From the NCBI GenBank assembly GCA_023853785.1, contig JAJIRX010000922.1, positions 56,396 through 120,395 of the forward strand: a stretch of DNA of 64,000 bases. Direction: 5' to 3'. Positions 12,480 through 25,000 of this stretch are shown piece after piece. Made by a program: the position numbers and the translations under genes. Positions within the stretch are counted from its first letter, which is position 1. Each line of letters begins with the position of its first letter. Source of the DNA: Psilocybe azurescens (lineage: Eukaryota > Basidiomycota > Agaricomycetes > Agaricales > Agrocybaceae). The notes under the pieces were generated by a model. It did not search any database. It was not told the DNA's origin and saw only the letters and a program-made list of their open reading frames with translations.

Positions 12480-13260
12480 AGATATATTGTGTCGAAATTT
12501 AAATTGCGCCTAGAGCATGGTTTAGAGCTTGGCCTGACATACATGGCGCATGGAAGGTCGGAATGGCGAGTTAAGGAGGCGGGATATGAGTTCGGCGGAT
12601 ATCAAAACATCACGACAGGCCCTGTAATGGAGGAATTGTAGTCAGCGAGAGACATCGGGAATAACACAAGAAACGTACCATGCGCCATATGTCATCTTTG
12701 GCGGATATTCATAACCTGTCTCACACCTTGGAACCCATCCTATACCCTATCGCTAGTCAGCCGTGCCCTCCAATCAACTCAATGCCGGTGTGTAATGCTG
12801 ACAGAAGCATAGTTTTCTGGACATTGATACGTCGTCGCAGGGCAAAGCCCATGATCCAATAACCACGAGGCAAGGTCCTTTTCTGGCCATTCAGGCGTTT
12901 GATAGAACGAGGGGCGATATAAGAATGCAAAGTTTGCTGGAAATCGATATGATGCGTTAGGGTAAAATCTTCGTAGCGGGGCGGCAGTACACGCACAGAC
13001 CAGAGGCGATAATTGAGGCTGATGTTCGATCACGTCGGTGGGTATGAGTCAATGGGACGGCGAGGTAAGGAAGCAGATGTGGGTTCGGCGGACGTCAAAA
13101 CGTCGTGATGGGATCTCTGCATCATGCATCGCTGAATGCAAGGAGTGTCATGAACAAGACACGTCGGGAATAACACATGGAACGTACGTTGTCTTCCTGG
13201 GACATTCACAAGCCATCTCACAGCTGAGAATCCAGCCCATAACCCTCATTACTTGCACCT
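12480..13260. repeat. Diverged tandem duplication, about 490-bp period
   Basis: The segment near 12556-12790 is repeated near 13047-13260. Shared landmarks in order are: gttcggcgga(t/c), then atcaaaacatc/gtcaaaacgtc, then catcgggaataacacaa/cgtcgggaataacacat, then ctgtctcacac/catctcacag. Similarity is partial, so the duplication is old. It abuts the second Sec61-alpha pseudogene. No product is identified. Confidence 0.45.
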
Positions 13261-14145
13261 TCCCCACTCGGTGAACTTGATGCTAGCCCCATCCCAATAC
13301 CTCCCCTTCCACCAACTTGACTTGAAGCGGTAGACGAGAACCTCTTCCACACGATCAACTCGCAGATGTTGGTCGCGATGAAAAAAGATGATGGCCGATG
13401 CGAGGCCGTACCCCTTCAAAATCAGAAGGAGCTCGTCCAGGAAGATGACGATGAGCGCAGTGGCGATGAGCTTGATGACGAGCAAGAGGCAGACCCCGGC
13501 CCCAAGGTCGGACGGCTGGCCTTGAGCCCTGTGAGCACGTAGACCGTGGCTTGGCCGAGCGCAATAATAAGAACGAATACTGTGAAATTGTGGTCAGTAT
13601 ATGTCTTTCTTCGCACATGTGTTTATATGGATGGTGAAGAGAATGTAGAAAAGGAGACGGATGTGGATGGAGGAAGGTTGGAACGTACACGAAAGATAAC
13701 ACGACACTCACGTTTCTGAGTAGCACTGAACAACGCCCGATCCTCCTTAGGACTAAAACCCACATCACAAGGGTTGGCACCCGCCAAAAGATGTGTGATA
13801 AATCCCGAAGTGATAACAGGCGTGCTTCTGGGTCCCATAAGCGCTCCACGGTTAGAGGCCCAGGATGACGCGAATCCAGTAGAGCGGGTCGGAGGATTCG
13901 GAGGACATGATACTGTACAGGGACACTTACGAGCACACAAGGAAGATAAGGAGTGTTACCGCCATCCATAGCACCTTTTGGTTGAACAGGACCTTGTGGT
14001 ACGAGAATAAGTACGTGTTGTGTGAGATTTAACGACAGGAAACGTACTTTACGATCGGGTGAGGGAACTTCTGGTAGTATGGGTAAGAAAGGCCGGACGA
14101 GGTGGAGGAACCGCACGCTCAAGCCAAAGCCTTCGCGTATCCCTA
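13255..14145 (-). pseudogene. SEC61: Sec61 alpha translocon subunit, second decayed copy (3' truncated)
   Basis: A second, independent Sec61-alpha relic on the minus strand. The N-terminus RFLHLVRPFLPILPEVPSPD is near 14120-14040. PVITSGFITHLLAGANPCDV and KEDRALFSATQK are near 13830-13715. [14 protein letters not shown] is near 13560-13520. [15 protein letters not shown] with KGYGLASAI is near 13480-13390, and [16 protein letters not shown] is near 13370-13320. Nothing after this point of the protein is present, and the reading frame changes several times. It differs from the 5559-7224 copy in sequence and in the extent kept, so at least two duplication events or long divergence are implied. 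Confidence 0.85.
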
Positions 14146-14189
14146 TGCCTCTCGCGGTTATGCCCTCTTCTTCCCTCACGTCCCTCATC

Positions 14190-14800
14190 GTCGTCGTCTT
14201 CGTCCAATGCCCACTTCTACTTGCACTCGCTGCAATGCCAGTGCATCGCGTCCTCGGAACTCAAAATGTTCGTGTGCCTCTACTGCACGGTCATGTATGA
14301 CGTCGAGAAGTGGTATACAGGTGAGGTGGGGCGTGCTGCTGCCTCTGTGGTGTCCTCGATAGCTGCAAGTAGGTCGATGAGTCCGACACCGACGTCTGGT
14401 CCTCGTGCGCCTGTTATTATTGAGGAAGATAATATGATGATGATAACTTCACGACTGCACCTTCGACATTGGCTTCGACTGCGACTTTGAACTCGGATTT
14501 GAAGTATCGCCGTGGATCTGGAATCCGCGTCGCTAGTGCTCAGAGCTCGAGTCGCTTCGGCTGCTTCCCGCCTGTTGAGTACGAAGACACATGTTCTGCT
14601 AATGACGACGACTCCAACCACATCTTTCCGCCTTTCAACAGCATACTCTCGTCCGCCCAGAGCAGAGAGCTCATTGAAGAGTTAGCAGTCCAATACGCGC
14701 TCCTTGCCATTCGATTGAAGGGCTTCTTGAGGATGCAGGGTGTACCGGAGGCCAAGCTGTATGTGCAGTTCTTCGAGGGGTCGCGTGGTGGGTGTGGATG
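14190..14800 (+). pseudogene. Unidentified duplicated gene block, copy 1
   Basis: This block matches 55790-56400 on the same strand. Both encode a segment with ASSELKMFVCLYC or its equivalent, and later a stretch like RLKGFLRMQGVPEAKLYVQF (RLKGFLWMQGVPEAGLDVPF in copy 2). Conservation in this frame suggests the plus strand was coding. Frames break between the conserved pieces. I do not recognise the family. It abuts the N-terminal end of the second Sec61 pseudogene in divergent orientation. Confidence 0.45.
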
Positions 14801-15532
14801 AAGATGTGTGTGTGGGCTGAAAATGGTGAAGTATAGACTGGTGGTGGAGATGGTGGGGAATGGGCGACAGGGAGGTTGACTGTTGATGCATGATGCATGA
14901 CGTCGTGAATAGACATTGATCTGATGGCATAATGATACCGAGATATGAAGGGGTCGTGAAAAGAGTGAAAAACGGGGAGGAAAGTCCGAGTCGGTGGACG
15001 AACAAACGAGAGTTTCTTCATCGCCCATTGTCGTCCTCGGGGTTATATGTGCAGCAAAGCAGAGAAACTCACCGTTATCGGTTGTATCTCAATCTTTCTC
15101 CTGTCCATGGTCGTGCAAGGAGCAGGCCCTGTTGGATCAGTCACGAACAGCCGTATGTAAGCATACTAAAATTTAAAAATAAGTTTCTATTCATTTTTTC
15201 AAGCTCCGACTGTGCCGGCTTCGGCAATATCGAATCGCTCCTTTGTTCGACCGCTGCGCCTGCGTTCCGACTAAAGCTAAAGGCTTCGCACAACCACCCA
15301 AATTGAGCTATAATCTGAAGAGATGACACTGCATAAACAATATGGGCTCAGATACAGCTTAATTTTGGAACTTGATGCCTCGAATTATTTGACAAATATA
15401 CGTATCCTTGTACTTGCATGGCGGTGCTGGCTAAATTCAGACACCAATATAACGGTGTTCTGTCATTGTTGCCCTTTTCCAGGTCCCCCACCGATACCAG
15501 CTGCTCGTCTTCGGACATTCCGCTCCCCCATA
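14801..15532. other. Intergenic, upstream of NACHT gene
   Basis: No gene recognised. The last 150 bp would hold the promoter and leader of the NACHT gene that starts at 15533. Confidence 0.35.
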
Positions 15533-18122
15533 ATGTCAATATTGAATCGAGCCACCGACTTCTCTATCATCAACAGCACATTCCACACTCACCAACTTCA
15601 GAGTTCGAAAGGTATGAAGTTGAATCACATGCAATTGTATATATATCATGCTGATTCAGGAATTGACAATAGGCGGATTTGAGCGCCTGCAGGAACACGT
15701 TGCCCATGGAGCATTTCACGACTCAGGCGAGCGCTTCGATCCACCAAAATGTCATCCCAACACACGAGTCGCGATTATAAAGAGCATCACAGACTGGGTC
15801 TGTGGACTCAACGAGGATACCCGAGAGGCTCTCATTATGTGGCTCTACGGAGCAGCTGGTGCCGGAAAATCCGCCATCGCGCAGACCATTGCCGATATTC
15901 TGGACGACCAGCACTTCGTCCTCACCAGTTTCTTCTTCTGGCGATATGACCCACAACGAGGAATGGCCAAGCTGCTTGTCACCACATTAGCATATCAGCT
16001 GTCGGTCAAGCTTCCCCCTGTGTTTCGCGAACGACTAGATCTGGCGTTCGAGAACGAACCCCTGATTATCACACGATCGCTCGAAGCACAATTCAAGGCC
16101 CTTGTCCGAGAGCCTCTCCTTGAACTTCTTCATTCTGGATTTTCAACCAACAATCACATCATCATCATCATCGATGGTCTTGACGAATGCGACGATCCAA
16201 AAGTTCAAGCCAGAATTGTCGATCTCTCCTTCAGCCTTCTGCGTAGTCGGGACTTACCTCTGAAGATCCTGATATCCAGTCGCCCAGATATCGATATCTC
16301 CACATCTTTCGATAGAAACCCATTCTCTACGCTGGCAAGAATCGCATTGGATAATGACTATCAATCTGAAGAGGATATTCGACATTTCCTCGTAGATACA
16401 TTTCACGAGATCAAAACTCAGCATCGTCTTCGTTCTTACATCCCAACTGACTGGCCCGCTGAAGATTCACTCGATACACTCGTACAAAAGTCCTCCGGCC
16501 AGTTTATCTACGCATCGACTGTGGTCAAGTATGTCGCATCCCCGCGTCATCGACCAACTCATCGCCTTGAAGTCGTTCTCGGTATACAACTTCCAAAGGC
16601 AGGAGATAATCCCTTCGCAGAGCTTGATGCGCTCTACCGGCACATCCTGATGGGGGTTGAAGATGTGGATCCAATATTGCAAATCATTGGCTTCGTCGTG
16701 CTTCACCCTCAAAATGATTACAATTCAGTGACATTTATAGAAGGCTTCCTTTCGCTTGCTCCTGGAGATGTTGAACTTCTGATGCATAACCTCGGCTCTC
16801 TTGTCTCTGTTGAAATTCATCCTTATCGTGCAGAGGTGTTAACTGTTCGCCTATTACATGCATCATTGAAAGATTATCTGCTCGACCAATCACGTTCGAA
16901 AGATTTTTTTCTTGACTGCCTCCAAATGCACACGCATTATGCCGAGTTATGCCTTGCTCATATGACTGAGCTTCCTTCATCGGAATTCAATTCACCTCTC
17001 CAACGACTAACCGGTATGTCCCCCTATGTTCTAATACTTTTGAACTTCTACATTCTAATTGCACAAAATTAGACACACTGAATGACCTCTGGCCTATCTT
17101 CACATATTTTTTCTATCACTGCCCTCTTGCTAAACCAAATCCACAGCTCCTCCAAAATACTCTCCGTCTAACTCTCAGTCACTGCCATACTATCCTCGGA
17201 ATAAAAGGTCGTTATCATGCTGAATTATCTGAAAAATATTTCAGCTATCTAAATTCCCTCATTGCTGTATGTGTCTGCTTTTGTGAAACAATGAAATCTG
17301 ACCACCTCGCCAGTTTTGGGCTGATTCAGCGATTTCTCAATTTTACACTGATGAGATAGTTGCACTTGAACAACTCATCAAAGCTCAGCTTGGTCCACGT
17401 CCTCAACACACTCATATCTGCTTCCTTCTGGCCTCAATTTCGGATGAGACTTCACGAGCTTATTGGGATGTTGACCTTATGTCTATGCAACAAAATTTGA
17501 AAAAAATAAGCTGTATAGCACTGTTAGGAGATGGTCTTCAGTACCTAACATCTAGTCATCCTGTTCTTCATAAACACCTTCATAACACTCTACAAGATTG
17601 GATTATCTCAAGCCAGCAACCAGCCGACACCCCCAGTGTTTACTCCAGTGCTGCATTTTTGCTCTGCGCTACATATCGACACGCAAATTCCTAGATGTTG
17701 TCGACATAACTAGATTCGGCCAATCTTGTCATTATCAACGGACTCGAATAAATAGTCCTGCACAATCACATTGGTACCGGCGGTCCATCAATACTGCACG
17801 CAAAATGTATTACACCAACCATTGCTTTGGAAAATTTGTCGAAGAAGCTGGAAAGGGAGCCTTCGTGGACACGGAATTTCACTCCATGCGACGGTGTCAG
17901 TTCAATACGGACGAGGCTTTTTATACCTATTTTTGGGCCATTCGAATACTTCCACGATTCCTTGACAAATCAGGCTACTCAGAAGAGTTGATTGCCTATG
18001 CACGCCAAGCCAGAATCATGCACAATAATGACTACCTCAATTTCACATATTCATCGGAGCGGAGACCTGCCCAGGATGCGGTTAAAGCATATCTCAAGAG
18101 AACAGAGGATAGACGGACTTGA
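15533..18122 (+). CDS. NACHT-domain STAND protein (NLR-like), no WD repeats
   Basis: NACHT STAND proteins are signal-transducing NTPases used by fungi for non-self recognition and programmed cell death. Four exons (15533-15611, 15673-17023, 17073-17266, 17314-18122) give about 810 residues. A short N-terminal peptide, MSILNRATDFSIINSTFHTH, is followed by a linker (HVAHGAFHDSGERFDPPKCH). The NACHT domain has Walker A GAAGAGKSAIAQTIA (near 15847-15890) and Walker B IIIIDGLDECDD (near 16160-16195). Then come LKILISSRPD and winged-helix-like helices. The C-terminal third has no WD, ankyrin or TPR repeats. The only fault is a 1-base frameshift near the T5 run at 17656-17660, after which the next frame continues the expected C-terminus (FALRYISTRKFLDVVD). 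I treat the gene as probably functional with a sequence error. Confidence 0.85.
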
Positions 18123-18129
18123 TCACATA

Positions 18130-18850
18130 GAAGAACGAGATGTATACGAGTAGCAGAGTTTCATAGTATGTACTGGTTTACTATCTTGAACAGTTAGGTT
18201 CCCCACAGATTCTACACTGGTAGCAATTCTTACAGCAGGGTTCGAGCAACATTTATAATATCAACTGCACAGATGGAAGCCCTATGGATGAACCTCTTCC
18301 CAATCATCGCCAACGTTGGGATAGCTGTTTGCCTACAGAGCGGCTTAGCGATAAAAAAGAAGTCATATATAGAATCATCGATGCATAGTGAATTTTAATG
18401 GGCAACATATAATCAGATAGACAAAACGTAGAAAATAAGCATACCAAATTCTTAAGACGAATGGAATTGTCTTGACTTTCTGATATACCATAAATTTTAC
18501 AGAGGTCGGGAGTTCTCCCGGGCATTGCCACTATGAGAGCGGAACTCAATTGACTTCGGCGTGAATAGAAACAAAGGTGTGACGAACGGTTGTGGGTGTG
18601 CATGTTGTGTTGGACATCGCTGACGGTTCTCAAGATCTATTTATCTGCTTCTCAATTTCGTGTGCAACTGCGGCCCATCGTTGATGATCATGAATGGCTT
18701 CCGTTTCTCGCCCCTCAGCATGCTGGAAAGGCGCAGAATGATCGTTTTTCAGTTGGTCATCCTGATTGAAGCTTGTAGGTTGTACGTGGCCTTCATTTCC
18801 AACGGTCGTCTCCCCTTCCTCCTCTGGACACGATTCTTGATGCGATACTA
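18130..18850. other. Intergenic, no supported gene
   Basis: AT-rich 3' flank of the NACHT gene. Only short ORFs are found and no repeat boundary is recognised. Confidence 0.3.
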
Positions 18851-18855
18851 TATTC

Positions 18856-19736
18856 TTGCAGGCTCGTGACCGTCAAAGCCTACTGTACCGCGGTATTCTC
18901 CGAAGGACACGGAATCTTGGGCACGAGTACAGCCTCCGGGAGAGCGAACAACACCTCACCTCCGTGGTCAACTCTAAAGACCAAGAAATTGCCTCGCTCC
19001 CGCACCTTGTCGCCCAGCTGCTCGAGCAGTTACAATCCTCCTCGCAGGCCCAACAACAGCAACAGAAACAATAATACATCTAACAGAATATCGAGCATGC
19101 GACGAAGTGGGCTGTCGTGCGGCGCGAAGAAGAGCAGCCCGTGTTAATAATGAAACGCGAAGAAAAAGTGGCACTGGCTATCGTGAAGGAGGAGGAGATC
19201 ATGGAGGTTGTGCACGTGTGGGGGATCGAGATTGACCAGGCGTGTGCCCAGGTGGCCGGCGTTGTTGTCCTTTGCACTTTTTTTCACCTTCATTCCTCAT
19301 GCTCACATTCTCTTCTTCAGGTCAGGAGGAAAAGAATTTTATCAAATAAGTCATAAACCACCTCCAGCCCCTATTGCGCGCAACGGCAGAGGTCACACTA
19401 TTGAAACCTGAACACCACAAACAATATCCCCAGCCTATACCCCGTTCGAATCCCTCACAGCAGGGTAAACTTGCTCATGCCTCCAACATCAGTCACACCA
19501 ACACCAACACAAGCAACAGCGGTGCTACCACCAACACGAATAACACCCACATTACAACCGCCACGAACTCCACCCTCGAGATACCCACTGCCTCGCGCCC
19601 ATTCGCCGCGTACTCCTCCGATTTTATCCCCGCATCCGCGATGAAGGGCGTCATGCTCACCTCCACCGGCGAGACACTCGCCACACCTTCGCCTGCGGAG
19701 TTCGTGAGCCTGTTCACACGCTCGCCATTTGAGTGA
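18856..19736 (+). other. Possible gene remnant: coiled-coil piece and Thr/Asn-rich C-terminus
   Basis: One frame (18862-19074) has a heptad-like stretch (ESEQHLTSVVNSKDQEIASL) ending in a Gln run. A downstream frame (19374-19736) is Thr/Asn/Ser-rich and ends TPSPAEFVSLFTRSPFE. Both have coding-like composition but no shared reading frame or clear splice sites. I do not recognise a family. Confidence 0.25.
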
Positions 19737-19868
19737 ATGATTTTGTTTCATTTCTATGTGTTGCAAGGGCGGGATGTACGCGCCTTTTATTTCCTCCTTT
19801 TATTTCTTCATTATTTTTATACTTTACGGCCCTCCTTTCCTCATCCTTTGGTTTTGATCCCTTGACCA

Positions 19869-20026
19869 TTCTTCCTTTTCCTTTTCCTCTTCCCTTTTCC
19901 TCTTCCCTTTTCCTTTTCCTTTTCCTTTTCCTTTTCCTTTTCCTTTTCCTCTCCCCTTTTCCTCTCCCCTTTTCCTCTCCCCTTTTCCTCTTCCCTTTTC
20001 CTCTTCCCTTTTGCTCTTCCCTTTTC
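19869..20026. repeat. Polypyrimidine microsatellite (TTTTCC / CTCTTCCC)
   Basis: About 160 bp of tandem TTTTCC and (CTCTTCCC)TTTTCC units on the plus strand, with almost no purines. Such tracts can adopt triplex structure and slip during replication. The long antisense ORF of Lys/Glu/Arg repeats here is an artefact of the repeat. Confidence 0.9.
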
Positions 20027-20099
20027 CTTCGCCCCCATCATTTCTACTTCTGTTTTCTCCTCTTTCATTCCTACATCCTCCTTACAACACAATTACTAA

Positions 20100-20240
20100 C
20101 CAACCCTTCCTCTCCTCTCACAGCCCAATATTTGTCATCGTCCACTCTCCTACTGTGCTTCCCCGCTAGCGCTCACCCTCGTGCAGATCATGTTCGCCGG
20201 CATATTGGATGTCTCGTTCGGGAACGTGGTAGGCAGATTT
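20100..20240 (+). repeat. Duplicated unidentified segment (partner near 47565-47670)
   Basis: Shares cagccc(a/g)atatt, gctca(c/t)cct/catc, gtgcagatca and cgccggc(a/g)tattgg with 47565-47670. In both places it follows a pyrimidine-rich tract. It could be an exon after a polypyrimidine intron end (cag acceptor), but no family is recognised. Confidence 0.4.
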
Positions 20241-20626
20241 CGAGTTTAAGAGGGGCAAGAACGATTGAAGATGAGGTTGGTTAATAGTCAGCCTTTTCTT
20301 TTTGTTCTTTTCCACTTTGGGCAATCACATTGACATGCATACATGTATAAACGCCAGTGACGCGCACATGGGAGGTGGAGGCCCCTTTCATTGCATATTA
20401 ACCCGAAATGTATGCTAACATAAATGTATAGCAGAGCAAAATACCAGCCATACGATGCCCTCTGCCAGCGCTTCTGGATGCAGTACCTCAAGCAATAACA
20501 AATCGGCGCTCTCCTACATCGAGTTGCATGATGCTCTACCCGCTCGGGTTCACGCTCGTCTTGACTACTGCCTCCTCGTTCTTTTTATCGTTTCGAAGGA
20601 GTGGCGGGAAGTGGTCTATAAAAATT

Positions 20627-22356
20627 GGGCACAGGAAAAGGCCGTGGCATGTCCGTGGCAGTCCGTGGCGTCCGTGCACGTCCGTGCTATGTCCGTGAAC
20701 TATAATTTGAGATCCGTGCAATGTTATAGTGATCACACTGACTTCCGTGAGAGATCTGTGCAATCATATAATCCTAGCTGAAGGATGTGTAGAGATTGTA
20801 TCCGGTCTCCATTGGTTTTGTAGTACGGGAAATATTGAAAAACAGTCAATTTGATGAGCTGTGGCTTGCCTACAAGTCGGACCCTAGATGTCCAATATTA
20901 CAATGTATGACAGTAGGTTCAAAGTAGCAGTAATATTTGTGAATAATAAACTGGACACAGTACTATACTCTCTACTTTGGAATAGGTCTTGGCATAGGAC
21001 ATGGTCATACAAGTATATTAGAAGGAGGCTTTGACTTGGGAAAGTTGACATAATTAATTCTCGGCTTAACAAGTTAGATGTGATCAGCCACAAAAAGTGA
21101 GAAAGTTTAAGAAATAATCCACTCACCTCAAGCTCACTATCACTTGCTATATCAGCACGGTCTCCACTGTTCCACTCCTGTGGGAAGTCGCCATAAGGAC
21201 TCCAATTATTCTGATGGTTTCCTATGTCTAGACCCCATTGTTCATTTCCAGCTACCCCGGCACAAATGGAATTCTGTATGACAAGGAATAGTAATGGATA
21301 CCAGTTATTTGATGTGAAAGTACTGAGACAGATAAAAATTGTGTTGATTTTTAAAGTGACTTTCAAGTCTTGACGGAGGGGTTTAAATGCAGCGTGATGA
21401 AACACCCCTCTTTTGTTCCAGTTAGCAATCACTGCCCTTCATAAATTATAACTGCGGACGGGCAGCAGGCACTGTTATAGAGTGTACAATATTGACTGTG
21501 GTACGGTTAATTGTCCTATTCCGACTTCCATATCAAGCCAATATCAAGCATCGCTCAATTTTAGAATATTAGCTTGGCAATACTGCTAAATCCTTACCCT
21601 GTGGAACACAACATTCTTCCATGCAGGTCCGTGTCATGACCACATATTTCCGTGCCATGTCTGTGCAGCTCCGTGATGTGTCCGTGCAGATCCGTGCTAA
21701 TTTAACACAGCATATGTAAAGTCTGTGCAGGTCTGTGCAGGTCTGTGCTGAGCCGTGCCGGAAATTTTAGCAGTCTGTGCTCAAGTCTGTGCAAGGTGAG
21801 TAAGTCCGTGCATGTAAATGTACTCAAAATTTTATTTTAAAAAATACTCGGTAGGCAGTAGGAAGGATTAGGACTGACTAGTATTGGTATTAGTAGCTGT
21901 GACTTGGGTGTGATATTGGTCTGTCATCATGAATTGAGGGCATTTATAAACATGTTCATTGGTATATTATATGTAGTAATACTTAATTTGTCTGAATATA
22001 TATGCAACAAGGAAAGATTTTATATTGATTTGATGGTGCTTATCTGTCTACTACAGTATGTGCGCCGATTTAGCGCTCAATCATGAAGGTGGTTGGAATA
22101 TTCCGTTGCCTTCGGGATTGTCCGATGGAGCAATTGTAAGTAAAAGTCCTCAGATAACACGCTTCAAAGCATCATTTGTCATTCCCAGGTAAGCTTTAAT
22201 AGAATGTAACCACATAATTACTACTGTAAGCCTCTTGAAAGTACATATGTTTAGATATTTAAGAGCATCACTTGGTGAGGTCCGTGCAAGTCCGTGCAGG
22301 TCCGTGAAACAGGTGCACAGACGTGGCACAGACGCCACGGCCTTTTCTCTTTGCCC
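20627..22356 (-). mobile_element. Non-autonomous MULE, internal-deletion derivative
   Basis: A 1730-bp element flanked by a perfect 9-bp direct repeat ATAAAAATT (20618-20626 and 22357-22365). The ends are inverted: GGGCACAGGAAAAGGCCGTG on the left and, read inward from the right, GGGCAAAGAGAAAAGGCCGT. A 9-bp duplication is typical of Mutator-like elements. Subterminal TCCGTGCA-type words lie at 20640-20770, 21620-21830 and 22250-22345. The interior keeps only the 3' part of the transposase gene found in the full element at 26292. The minus-strand frame near 21290-21140 reads AGVAGNEQWGLDIGNHQNNW, against AGVAGNEQWGLDVGNHQDDW in the full copy. The DDE core is gone, so it must be mobilised in trans. 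Confidence 0.9.
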
Positions 22357-23439
22357 ATAAAAATTATGTGAACAATTGTAGTTCGTGGCCATACTATCAC
22401 TTGGTGGGTAGTAACGGCTGTTCAATACCCTCTTTCATCCTTCTCCGGTCTGCGTGAGCTCCGACTTGTCTATATCAGTATTCTTTTCCCTCTCGTTCTG
22501 AGTTTTTGATCTCCTGGTTACCGTTAATTCTCCCATCACTTATTTCTACACCTTTGGTTTATATTTTCACTTTCCTTACTGTTATTCTGTCGGTTCGCTT
22601 ATCTATGGGTATTCGAAGATCGGTCCTTACCTTTGCCACGTTGACATTCCCTATCCTCTCGAGTATTTGTCCTTGAGACTTTTTCACACCTTCGTCACTA
22701 CATTTCCCTGTGTACTTTACAGTGCCCCCATATTCCGTTGGACTCCAATGGACTTTCACCGGACCCAGCCAATTCCAATGGACAGTCCATTGGACGTCCA
22801 ACGGATTCCATTGGACTTGACAAAATTCCGGTACCAGTCCAGTCAGAGTCCGGCCAAATTCAGTCAAAGTCCGGTCAAGTCACTTCAAGACAGAAAACAG
22901 GCGGACTGGCCGGACTGTCCAGTCCATTGGACTTCCGTTGGACTTCCAGTGGACTTCCACTGGACTCTCAGCACTTAATTAGACCAGATCCAAGAGTGCT
23001 CTGTCCAGTGGATGTCCAGTGGATGTCCAGTGGACTGTCGCTGGTTTAATTGCAGACTTGGGAGGGGAGTTAGGGACAGTAGCAGTGTTCTTGGAAGCTT
23101 TGGGAGCCATATTAAGGAAGCTAGGTCACTAGAATAATACTTCAATCTTATCTTTAATTCATGTAACAATGTAATATAATATATTGTAAACTATATACTA
23201 CATTATTATCTGACTTTGTGAATTTCACTAAGTCCAACTTTAAATTCACATGGAATGGAATCCAATTGGATTCCAACTGGAATACTTTAATCTTAGCTTA
23301 AATTTATGTGACAATGTAATATAATATATTAAAAACTATATACTACATGATTATATACAGGTAAAAATAAAATAAAAACATAATAAAAAGAAACAAAAAA
23401 GAAAAACAGAAAGAAAGAACGGAAAAAGGGGGGCGAGGG

Positions 23440-24805
23440 TACATTGGTGGTGTCGTCGTCTGCGTTATCGACGTCGTGGTCAGCCGTACCCGTCGTTGTA
23501 TGCGTCGGTGTCGCCATCGGGTGTTGTCGTCGGCCGTACCTGCCGTGGTACGTGTTGGTATTGTCGTCGGTGTCGTCCATACGTGTCGTGGTACGTGTCG
23601 CTGTTGTCCGATACGTGTCGTGGTACGCGTCGCTGCTGTCGTCAGCGTGTTGTGGTCGTCCTGTCGTCCTCGTCCCCGCTGCTGTACTCGTCCTCGCCGC
23701 CGTCTCTCGCCCCTCGCTGTCGCTCCCTCGCCCTCGCTGTCGTCCTTGTCCCCGCTGCTGTACTCGCCCTCGCCGCTGTACTCGCCGCTGTACTCGCCCT
23801 CGCTGTCGTCTCGTCCCCGCTGCTGTACTCGCCCCTCGCTGCTGTACTACCGCTTCGCTGCTGTACTCGCCCTCGCTGCTGTACTCGCCCTCGCTGTCGC
23901 TCCTCGTCCCCGCTGTCGTTCTCGTCCCCGCCGCTGTACTCGTCCCCGCCGCTACTCGCCCTCGCCGCTGTACTCGCACTCGCCGCTGTACTCGCCCTCG
24001 CCATCGTCCTCGTCTCCCCGCCGCCGTACTCGCCCTCGCCGCCGTACTCGCCCCTCGCTGTCGTCCTCGCCTCGCTGTCGTCTCGCCCTCGCTGTCGCTC
24101 CCTCGTCCCCGCTGCTGTACTTCGCCCTCGCCGCCGTACTCGCCCTCGCCGCAGTACTCGCCCTCGCCGCCGTACTTCGCCCCTCGCCGCCGTACTTCGC
24201 CCCTCGCCGCCCGTACTACGCCCTCGCCGCCGTACTCGCCCTCGCTGTCGTCCTCGTCCCCGCTGTTGTACTCGCCCTCGCCGCTGTACTCGCCCTCGCT
24301 GTCGTCTCCTCGTCCCCGCCCGTCGTTTCTCGTCCCCCGCCGCTGTACTCGCCCTCGCCGCCGTACTCGTCTTCGCCCGCCGTACTCACCCTCGCCGTCG
24401 TCCTTGCTCTCGCCGTACTCGCCCTCGCCGTCGTCCTTGCTCTCGCCGCTGTCCTCGCCGTCGTCCTGGTCCACGCCGGTGTCTTGGTCCTCACCGTCGT
24501 GGTCGTGGTCCTAGCCGTCGTCCTAGCCGTCGTCCTCGCTAGGTCCCTCGCGGTCCTCGCCCTCGCGGTCCTCGCCCTCGCGGTCTCGCCCTCGCGGTCC
24601 TCGCCCTCGCGGTCCCTCGCGGTCTCGCCTCGCGGTCCTCGCGGTCTCGCCCTCGCGGTCCCTCGCGGTCTCTCGCCCTCGCCCTCGCGGTCCTCGTCGT
24701 GGTCCTCGTCCGCGCTCCTCGTCCGCGCTCCTCGTTGTCGCTGTCGCAGTCGTCCTCGTCCTTGTCGGTGTGGCCGCCGTGGTCGTTTCTCGTCCTCTGT
24801 CGCTG
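23440..24805. repeat. GC-rich degenerate satellite (CTCGCCCTCGCCGCTGTACT-like)
   Basis: About 1.36 kb of imperfect short repeats built from CTCGCC, CGCTGTACT and GTCGTCCTCGTCC, strongly C/T-biased on the plus strand. It lacks stop codons in several frames, which creates long spurious ORFs. Unit order and length vary, as expected from slippage and unequal exchange. Confidence 0.9.
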
Positions 24806-25000
24806 TCGGGTTGGCTCTCGCCTGGCTCCGACCGACGAGGCGGTGGTGGTGGTGGAAGGAAAAAGGGTTGGGGTCGGAATCAACAACGGACCGACGTGGC
24901 ATCAATATGTCACGTGCGCGTTGTTGCTTGTCCCGTGCCGAGCAGTGCCGAGAATTTCGGCGGCATCGCTATGTATTTAACTAATTTTATTATTTTTCAT

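Noticed and set aside
19841..20284. ORFs over the TTTTCC tract (Phe/Leu/Pro on plus, Lys/Glu on minus)
   Set aside because: Microsatellite translation with no flanking exon support.
23329..24984. Several very long ORFs (350-500 codons) on both strands over the GC-rich core
   Set aside because: They are repeats of a few residues (Arg/Ser/Pro or Gly/Glu/Tyr), open in many frames at once because the repeat lacks stop codons. This is a satellite, not genes.
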